From assembly GCF_036250735.1 (NCBI RefSeq), contig NZ_CP109430.1, positions 3,906,001-3,970,000 on the forward strand: 64,000 bases of DNA, written 5' to 3'. The number at the start of each line of letters is the position of its first letter. The stretch's first letter is position 1. A program made the translations under genes and the position numbers. The stretch comes from Streptosporangium sp. NBC_01495 (lineage in GTDB: Bacteria; Actinomycetota; Actinomycetes; Streptosporangiales; Streptosporangiaceae). Under the pieces are notes generated by a model. That model was given only the letters and a program-made list of their open reading frames with translations, did no database searches and was not told the origin of the DNA. Positions 58,273-64,000 of the stretch are shown piece after piece.

Positions 58273-59997
58273 GTGAAACGCGTCATCATCACTGCGGCCG
58301 TCGTCACCCTCGTGGCAGCCGCGTTGGTGCCCCCGGCGCAGGCCCGGCAGGTGATCGCCGAACCGGGCGCGGAAGCCGAGTACGTCGTCCTCTACACGGA
58401 GGGCGCGCGCCTCGCGGACGCCCAGCAGGCCATCAAGGCGGCGGGCGGAAACATCCTCAAGGAGAACACCGCGGTCGGCGTCGCCACCGTCAAGACGACG
58501 AACACCCGCTTCGCCGAGGCGGTGCGCGACGCCGCCTCGATCGACGACATCGCCCACAACCGGTCCATCGGCAGTGTGCCCTCCGCCAGGAGGGGAGCCG
58601 CCGGCCGCGCGACCGTGCAGGCGAGGGCCGTGGAGAAGGCCGGTGACGGCGCTCCCGCCGCCTCCACCTTCGGCGGGCCCGCGCCCGCCGCGGAGCCGCT
58701 GTCGGAGCTCCAGTGGGACATGAAGCAGATCCACGCGACCGTCGACGGCTCCTACCGCCACCAGCAGGGCGACCCCGGCGTGCTGGTCGGCGTCATCGAC
58801 ACCGGCGTCGACGGCTCCCACCCCGACATCGCGCCGAACTTCAACCGGCGGCTGAGCCGCAACTTCACCGTCGACATCCCCGTCGACGCCGACGGCAACG
58901 AGGTCGACGGTCCGTGTGAGGCGGAGCCGGACCGCTCCTGCAACGACCCGGCGGACGTCGACGAGAACGAGCACGGCACGCACGTGGCGTCGTCCATCGC
59001 CTCGCCCCTCAACGGGCTCGGCACGGCGGGCGTGGCGCCCAAGGTCTCGATCGTGAACCTGCGGGCCGGCCAGGACTCCGGATACTTCTTCCTGCAGCCC
59101 AGCATCGACGCGCTGACCTACGCCGGTGACGTCGGCGTCGACGTGGTCAACATGAGCTACTACATCGACCCGTGGCTGTTCAACTGCGTCGACAACCCGG
59201 CGGACTCCCCGGCCGATCGGCAGGAGCAGGCCACGATCATCAAGGCCACCCAGCGGGCGCTCGACTACGCGTACAGCAAGGGCGTGACCCTGGTGTCCGC
59301 GGCGGGCAACGGCGCCAGCGACTACACCAAGACGCTCGTCGACGCCTCCAGCCCCGACTTCGCCAGCGTCCCCGGCGAGGTGCCCTACTCGCGGACGATC
59401 CCCACGAGCTGCGTCTCCATGCCGAGCGAGGGCAAGCACGTGATCTCGGTCTCCTCGACCGGCATCAGCAAGCGCAAGTCGTACTACTCCGACTACGGCA
59501 ACGGCTACGCCGACGTCTCGTCCCCTGGCGGCGACGTCTACGACACCCCCGGCAACACCCGCGACGTCACCAGGGCGACGCTGGCGGCCTATCCCAAGTC
59601 CCTGGCCGAGGCGCGCGGCCAGCTCAACCCCGACGGCACGCCCAACGTCACCAACGTGGTCCGCAGCTGCAAGGGCAGCGTCTGCGCCTACTACGAGTAT
59701 CTCCAGGGCACCTCGATGGCCTCCCCCCGCGCCGCCGGTGTCGCCGCGCTGATCGTGAGCAAGTACGGCCAGCGCGACCGGGTGCACGGCGGAAAGAAGC
59801 TCCACCCCGCCGTCGTGGAGACGGTCCTCAAGGGCACCGCGACCAGGACGGCCTGCCCCACCCCGCCCGCCTACACCTACACCAGGCACCTGCCGGACGG
59901 CACCACGGCGACCTCGACGCACACGTGCGAGGGAAGCGTGCTGCGCAACGGCTTCTACGGTTACGGGATCGTCGACGCCCTCCGGGCGGTCCGCTGA
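58273..59997 (+). CDS. Secreted subtilisin-like serine protease (S8)
   Basis: GTG 58273 follows GGAGGTAT. The 574-residue protein has a signal peptide (about 1-25), an inhibitor-I9-like propeptide (about 30-105; YVVLYTEGARLADAQQAIKA), and the peptidase domain with D176 (VIDTGVDGSHPD), H234 (EHGTHVASSIA) and S481 (GTSMASPRAAG); the oxyanion Asn is in VSAAGNGAS. Four Cys in the catalytic domain and two near the C terminus may form disulfides. It is a general extracellular protease. Two strong hairpins follow it. Confidence 0.95.
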   Translation: MKRVIITAAVVTLVAAALVPPAQARQVIAEPGAEAEYVVLYTEGARLADAQQAIKAAGGNILKENTAVGVATVKTTNTRFAEAVRDAASIDDIAHNRSIGSVPSARRGAAGRATVQARAVEKAGDGAPAASTFGGPAPAAEPLSELQWDMKQIHATVDGSYRHQQGDPGVLVGVIDTGVDGSHPDIAPNFNRRLSRNFTVDIPVDADGNEVDGPCEAEPDRSCNDPADVDENEHGTHVASSIASPLNGLGTAGVAPKVSIVNLRAGQDSGYFFLQPSIDALTYAGDVGVDVVNMSYYIDPWLFNCVDNPADSPADRQEQATIIKATQRALDYAYSKGVTLVSAAGNGASDYTKTLVDASSPDFASVPGEVPYSRTIPTSCVSMPSEGKHVISVSSTGISKRKSYYSDYGNGYADVSSPGGDVYDTPGNTRDVTRATLAAYPKSLAEARGQLNPDGTPNVTNVVRSCKGSVCAYYEYLQGTSMASPRAAGVAALIVSKYGQRDRVHGGKKLHPAVVETVLKGTATRTACPTPPAYTYTRHLPDGTTATSTHTCEGSVLRNGFYGYGIVDALRAVR

Positions 59998-60006
59998 CCT
60001 GAACCG

Positions 60007-60042
60007 GTGCCCGGCGTCCGCATCGCGGCGGACGCCGGGCAC
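60007..60042 (+). terminator. Terminator hairpin after the subtilisin gene
   Basis: Perfect 15-bp stem (60007-60021 with 60028-60042) and 6-base loop, 10 bases after the stop codon; no T-run. Confidence 0.8.
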
Positions 60043-60088
60043 CCGGCGGTACGAACCGAACCGGTCGAACCGGCTGGACGGGCCGGAT

Positions 60089-60136
60089 GGGGCCGGCGCC
60101 CGCGCGGAAGGCGGGCGCCGGCCCCGTGCCGTTTTT
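60089..60136 (+). terminator. Second terminator with T-run
   Basis: Perfect 15-bp stem (60089-60103 with 60111-60125), 7-base loop, then GTGCCG and TTTTT. It backs up the hairpin at 60007. Confidence 0.85.
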
Positions 60137-60450
60137 ACGCCTTCTTGCGTGATGGGTTGATTTACCGGCGGCCCGGTCCGGGGATGGATCGTCAGACGCT
60201 ATCGGTCGCCATCGGTCGGGTCGTACGCCTGCCGTCGGACAAACGCATCCGGACGCGGTCTCGCTTGCGAAGTCCTCTGTGGACGCGAAGGAGTGATGCC
60301 CGTGGCCGCCGTCACGCGTGAGATCGATCGGCCCCGTGAGCGGATGGACCCCCATCCGGGACGTAAGGCGCCCCCGCCCGCCCGTATCCGGGCCGGTGCG
60401 CCGCCGGAGGGCGTGAAGGGCCCGGGGAGCCCGGCGACGAGGAGGAGCGC
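60137..60450. other. Upstream region of the carotenoid genes
   Basis: No gene is supported. The crtI promoter should lie here; no hexamers or operator can be assigned with confidence. Confidence 0.4.
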
Positions 60451-61911
60451 GTGAGCCCGGTCGTGGTGATCGGCGCCGGTCTCGGCGGCCTGGCCGCCGC
60501 GGTCCGGCTGGCCGCCGCCGGGCGGGACGTCACGGTCGTGGAGGCGAACGACGTGCCGGGCGGCTGCTGCGGTACGGCCGTCCTCGGTGAGTACCGCTTC
60601 GACACCGGCCCCTCGGTGCTGACCATGCCGGAGGTCCTGGCCGACGTCTTCGCCGCCGCCGGGGAGGACATGGAGAGCACACTCCCGCTGCGGCGCCTGG
60701 ACCCGTACTACCGGCTGCGTTACCACGACGGTTCCCACCTGGACGTGGTGGCCGGGCAGGACGCCATGGCCGAACGGGTGCGCGCGCTGAGCGGCGCCGC
60801 GGAGGCCGAGAGATACCGGCGTTTCCGCGCCAGGCTCGGCGAGCTGTTCGACGCCGAGTGGCCCGCGTTCATCGACCGCGACATGACGAGGCTGCGCGAC
60901 CTCGTCCAGCCCCGCGTCCTGGCGCGCCTGGCGGCCCTGGGCGGCTTCCGCAGCCTGGACTCCCTCGTCAGGAGCCACCTCACCGACCACCGGCTGGTCA
61001 AGGCGCACACCTTCCAGGCCCTGTACGTGGGCCTGTCACCCCGGCAGGCACTCGGGATCTACGCGGTCATCGCCCACATGGACACCGTCGGCGGCGTCTT
61101 CTTCCCGCGCGTCGGCGGGATGCACGCCATCCCGCTCGCCCTGGCCGCGCTGGCCGAGAAGGCGGGCGCGCGCCTCCGGTACGGGGTGCGCGCCGTCAGG
61201 GTCGAGGCCGGGTCCTCCGGCGTCTCCGGGGTCAGGCTCGACACCGGGGAGCGCCTGGCGGCGGGGAACGTCGTGGTCGCCTGCGACCTGTCCCGCGCCC
61301 ACACCGGGCTGCTCCCGAAGGGCGCGGGCGACTGGCGGCTCCGCCGCCCCCGCTACTCGCCCTCCTGCCTGGTCCTGCACTTCGGCCTCGACCGCCGCCT
61401 GGCCGGGCAGGCGCACCACACCCTGCACTTCGGCAGGGAGTGGGACGCCACCTTCGCCGCGCTGCGGGCCGGGCGGCCACAGCCCGACCCGAACCTGCTC
61501 GTCACCTACCCCGAGTCCGACACCGGCGCCGCGCCGTCCGGCCACGCCACTCTCACCGTGCTGGAACCGACCGCCAACCTGCGCGGCGGCGCCGACTGGG
61601 ACCGGCTCACCCCGCGGCTGGAGGACCGGCTGCTCGGCAGGCTCGCCGACCTCGGCTACGGTGACCTGTCCTCCGCGCCGAGGCTCACCCTCGACCCGCC
61701 CGCCTGGGCGCGGCTCGGCCACTCGGCGGGCACCCCCTTCGCCCTGGACCACCGCTTCACCCAGACGGCCTGGTTCCGGCCGGCGGGCGCGGCCAGGCGC
61801 GTGCCGGGGCTGCACTTCGCCGGGATGTACACCGCGCCGGGGGTGGGGGTGCCACCGGTGCTGATCTCCGGCCGGCTCGCCGCGGAACGCGTACTGGAGA
61901 CCTCCCGATGA
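60451..61911 (+). CDS. crtI: Phytoene desaturase
   Basis: GTG 60451 follows GAGGAGG. The 486-residue protein has the N-terminal FAD-binding GAGLGGLAAAVRLAAAG, the FDTGPSVLTMP substrate-side motif, GGVFFPRVGGMHAIPLALAAL in the middle, and the C-terminal LHFAGMYTAPGVGVPPVLISG FAD motif (split here). It introduces double bonds into phytoene toward lycopene at the membrane. The stop overlaps the next ATG by four bases (ATGA), coupling it to phytoene synthase. Confidence 0.93.
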   Translation: MSPVVVIGAGLGGLAAAVRLAAAGRDVTVVEANDVPGGCCGTAVLGEYRFDTGPSVLTMPEVLADVFAAAGEDMESTLPLRRLDPYYRLRYHDGSHLDVVAGQDAMAERVRALSGAAEAERYRRFRARLGELFDAEWPAFIDRDMTRLRDLVQPRVLARLAALGGFRSLDSLVRSHLTDHRLVKAHTFQALYVGLSPRQALGIYAVIAHMDTVGGVFFPRVGGMHAIPLALAALAEKAGARLRYGVRAVRVEAGSSGVSGVRLDTGERLAAGNVVVACDLSRAHTGLLPKGAGDWRLRRPRYSPSCLVLHFGLDRRLAGQAHHTLHFGREWDATFAALRAGRPQPDPNLLVTYPESDTGAAPSGHATLTVLEPTANLRGGADWDRLTPRLEDRLLGRLADLGYGDLSSAPRLTLDPPAWARLGHSAGTPFALDHRFTQTAWFRPAGAARRVPGLHFAGMYTAPGVGVPPVLISGRLAAERVLETSR

Positions 61912-62807
61912 CCCTGACCGCCAGCTACGAACTCTGCCGCAGGCTCAACGCCCGTCACGGCCGCTCCTACTACCTGGCGACCCTGCTGCTGCCCGCGTGG
62001 AAGCGCCCGCATGTGCACGCCCTGTACGGCTTCGCGCGCTACGCCGACGAGATCGTGGACTCCTTCACGATGACCGGCGACAGGGCGCGGGCGCTCGACG
62101 GCCTGACCACCCGGCTGGCCGCCACCCTGGACGGCGGGACCACCGACGACCCGGTGCTCCCGGCGTTCGCGCAGACCGTGCGCTCCTTCGGCATCGACCA
62201 CGGCGACATCGACGCGTTCCTGCGCTCGATGCGGACCGATCTGACCGTCACCCGCCACGCGACCTACGACGACCTGCTCGTCTACATGGAGGGTTCGGCC
62301 GCGGTGATCGGCACCATGATGCTGCCCGTCCTCGAACCGCTGCCCGGCATGGAGGACAAGGCCCGCGAACCGGCCCGCCAGCTGGGACTGGCCTTCCAGC
62401 TGACCAATTTCCTGCGCGACGTCGCCGAGGACCTGGAACGCGGCCGGGTCTACCTGCCGCTGGAGGACCTGGACGGGTTCGGGGTGAAGGTGGCCGACCT
62501 GGGACGCGGCGCCCCCACCCCGGCACTGCGCGAGCTGCTGGCCTTCCAGACCCGGCGGGCCAGGGACCACTACGCGCGGGCCGAGGAGGGGTTCGACATG
62601 CTGACCCCCTCCTCCCGGCCGTGTATTCGCGCGGCCTTCCAGCTGTACGGAGGCATCCTCGACCGGATCGAGGCCGCCCGCCACGACGTCTTCGGCGCGA
62701 GGGCCGTCGTGCCCCGGCGGCGACGGTTGGCGATCTTCGCGCGGCATCTGCTCGCGGCGTCCGCGGCCGACCGCGCCGAGCGTCGCCTGATCGCCGAGAT
62801 TCCTTGA
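61908..62807 (+). CDS. crtB: Phytoene synthase
   Basis: The 299-residue protein starts inside the crtI stop. It has the squalene/phytoene synthase signatures: SYYLATLLLPAWKRP, ALYGFARYADEIVDSF with the first Asp-rich site, and LGLAFQLTNFLRDVAEDLERGR with the second. It condenses two geranylgeranyl diphosphates to phytoene. With crtI it forms a minimal carotenoid operon; no cyclase or GGPP synthase is seen before the window ends. Confidence 0.95.
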   Translation: MTLTASYELCRRLNARHGRSYYLATLLLPAWKRPHVHALYGFARYADEIVDSFTMTGDRARALDGLTTRLAATLDGGTTDDPVLPAFAQTVRSFGIDHGDIDAFLRSMRTDLTVTRHATYDDLLVYMEGSAAVIGTMMLPVLEPLPGMEDKAREPARQLGLAFQLTNFLRDVAEDLERGRVYLPLEDLDGFGVKVADLGRGAPTPALRELLAFQTRRARDHYARAEEGFDMLTPSSRPCIRAAFQLYGGILDRIEAARHDVFGARAVVPRRRRLAIFARHLLAASAADRAERRLIAEIP

Positions 62808-62827
62808 ACCGGCCGGGCGGACGTGTC

Positions 62828-62917
62828 GTGAGGCCGTCCGGTGTGAGGCCGTCCGGTGTGAGGCCGTCCGGTGTGAGGCCGTCCGGTGTGAGGCCGCCAC
62901 GGGTGAGGTCGTCCGGT
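62828..62917 (+). repeat. 15-bp tandem repeat between crtB and plsX
   Basis: Four perfect copies of GTGAGGCCGTCCGGT (62828-62887) are followed by two degenerate ones. The array fills about half of the 184-base gap. It is too short and uniform for CRISPR. Confidence 0.9.
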
Positions 62918-62991
62918 GCGGGAGCGCCGGGCGCGGGGGCGTCCGGTGAGAGACCGTTCAACGCTGTCGTAGCCGCCGTCGGGAGGGTGTG

Positions 62992-63963
62992 ATGTCGGAG
63001 CCTGTGGTCGTCGACGCGATGGGCGGAGACCACGGACCGGTCGAGACGGTCGCCGGGGCGGTGGCGGCCCGGCGCGAGCTGGGGATCCCCGTGGTGCTGG
63101 TGGGCAGGGCGGGGAACATCCGCGCCGAGCTCGACCGCCACGGCGCCGTCGCCGAGGTCGGCGTGGTGCACGCCGAGGACGTCGTCCCGATGGCCGAGCG
63201 GGGCGCGGGAGCGGTCTCCTCCACCACGACCAGCCTGACGGTCGGCTGCGACCTCGTACGGCGGGGAGCGGCGTCGGCCTTCGTGTCGGCCGGATCCACG
63301 GGCGCGGTCGTCTCGTGCGCCATCCGCGGCATCGGCCGCGCCACGGGTGTCCTGCGGCCCGCGCTGGCCATCGCGCTGCCCTCGGTCACCGGCGGCGCCA
63401 CCGTGCTGATCGACGCGGGGGCGACCTCCGACCCCACACCGGAGATGATCGCCCAGTTCGCGCTGCTCGGCGTCTCCTACGCGCAGCTCGTGCTCGGCGT
63501 CGCCGACCCGTCGGTGGGCCTGCTGTCGATCGGCTCGGAACCGGGCAAGGGCAACCGGCTGACCCGCAGGGCCGGAGAGCTGCTTCCCGGGCTGCCGTTC
63601 CGTTTCCACGGCAACGTGGAGGGTCACGACGTGCTCGCGGGCACCGTCGACGTGATCGTCACCGACGGTTTCACCGGCAACGTGGTGCTCAAGAACGTCG
63701 AGGGTTCCGTACGGGCCGCGCTGACGCTGGTGGCGCGTTCGGGGATAGCCGGGGCCGAGGAACTGCGGGAAGTGGCCCGCCGCTACGACCCCGAGACCCA
63801 CGGCGGGGCGGCGCTGCTCGGGCTGAGCGGCACCGTCGTCGTCGCGCACGGCTCCTCGCGGGCGGCGACGATCGCGCGCGCCTGCGCGGTGGCGCACGAC
63901 CTCGCCGAGGGCGGGGTCGTCACCCGCTTCGGGGACCATCTCACCGCGGAACCCGCCCGTTGA
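62992..63963 (+). CDS. plsX: Phosphate acyltransferase PlsX
   Basis: ATG 62992 lies five bases after GGGAGG; an in-frame GTG one codon earlier is possible. The 323-residue protein has the family's start VVVDAMGGDHGP, AFVSAGSTGAVVSCAI, and DVIVTDGFTGNVVLKNVEG. It makes acyl-phosphate from acyl-ACP for phospholipid synthesis. It is not next to the usual fabD/acpP/rnc neighbours in this window, and could be a second copy. The 37 bases after it hold nothing. Confidence 0.94.
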   Translation: MSEPVVVDAMGGDHGPVETVAGAVAARRELGIPVVLVGRAGNIRAELDRHGAVAEVGVVHAEDVVPMAERGAGAVSSTTTSLTVGCDLVRRGAASAFVSAGSTGAVVSCAIRGIGRATGVLRPALAIALPSVTGGATVLIDAGATSDPTPEMIAQFALLGVSYAQLVLGVADPSVGLLSIGSEPGKGNRLTRRAGELLPGLPFRFHGNVEGHDVLAGTVDVIVTDGFTGNVVLKNVEGSVRAALTLVARSGIAGAEELREVARRYDPETHGGAALLGLSGTVVVAHGSSRAATIARACAVAHDLAEGGVVTRFGDHLTAEPAR

Positions 63964-64000
63964 GCGGGCGCGGGCGGCCGGGGGCTCGCGTTCCCGCGTG

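Noticed and set aside
62828..62917. Possible CRISPR array
   Set aside because: Units are contiguous without spacers and only 15 bases long.

Overview
The window is about 64 kb of very GC-rich, gene-dense DNA. The gene content points to a sporulating, soil-type filamentous actinomycete. The closest feel is Streptosporangiaceae (Streptosporangium, Nonomuraea, Microbispora), but this is inference from family content, not a search. Supporting signs are many secreted carbohydrate-active proteins with CBM, FN3 and PKD modules, frequent GTG starts, a DUF574 methyltransferase, an HTH-STAND-WD40 protein, and NarL-type and AraC regulators.

Layout. 1-1.6 kb: end of a glucarate-dehydratase-like enolase gene, overlapping by 4 nt an unrecognised gene. 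1.6-8.1 kb: a transposase scar, then two secreted beta-helix proteins. The first also carries a GH5 endoglucanase, and both share almost identical CBM32 and FN3 DNA. 8.4-17.6 kb: methyltransferase, HTH-STAND-WD40 protein, AraC regulator, a membrane-anchored low-complexity protein and a phospholipase D-like enzyme. 18-24 kb: secreted sugar dehydrogenase plus ThuA protein, each ending in a related CBM6, a MarR regulator with a suspect 3' end, and a secreted trypsin-like protease. 24.3-28.1 kb: metH behind a SAH riboswitch whose P1 helix competes with an RBS-sequestering hairpin.

28.2-45 kb is an accessory, defence-flavoured island. It holds a collapsed PglW-like relic, a ParA/MinD-like ATPase, a 1,494-bp element with perfect 39-bp inverted repeats and an 8-bp target duplication that carries one unknown gene and no transposase, a 658-codon actinobacterial gene (possibly DUF6571) broken by two insertion sequences (frame reconstructable), a lipoprotein, a WXG100-like small gene, a full-length BREX type 2 PglX methyltransferase, an HNH protein, a DprA-like pseudogene with two nonsense codons, and a decayed IS256 element. 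The recurring insertions, nonsense codons and deletions show an island in decay.

45.7-64 kb returns to core-like content: PL8 polysaccharide lyase, AA10 lytic monooxygenase with CBM2, TAP-like hydrolase, a histidine kinase/NarL pair, a translationally coupled phosphodiesterase/phosphopantetheinyl transferase pair (PptH/PptT type), a 3' tRNA fragment with a terminator, a small secreted protein, a protealysin-type metalloprotease with its emfourin-type inhibitor, a secreted subtilisin, crtI-crtB and plsX.

Working together: the secreted enzymes at 2-8, 18-22 and 45-49 kb form a polysaccharide-degradation repertoire (cellulose, pectin-like chains, uronic-acid glycans, chitin/cellulose oxidation). 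The glucarate-dehydratase-like gene could serve catabolism of released sugar acids. The defence island is probably non-functional as BREX because only PglX is intact in view.
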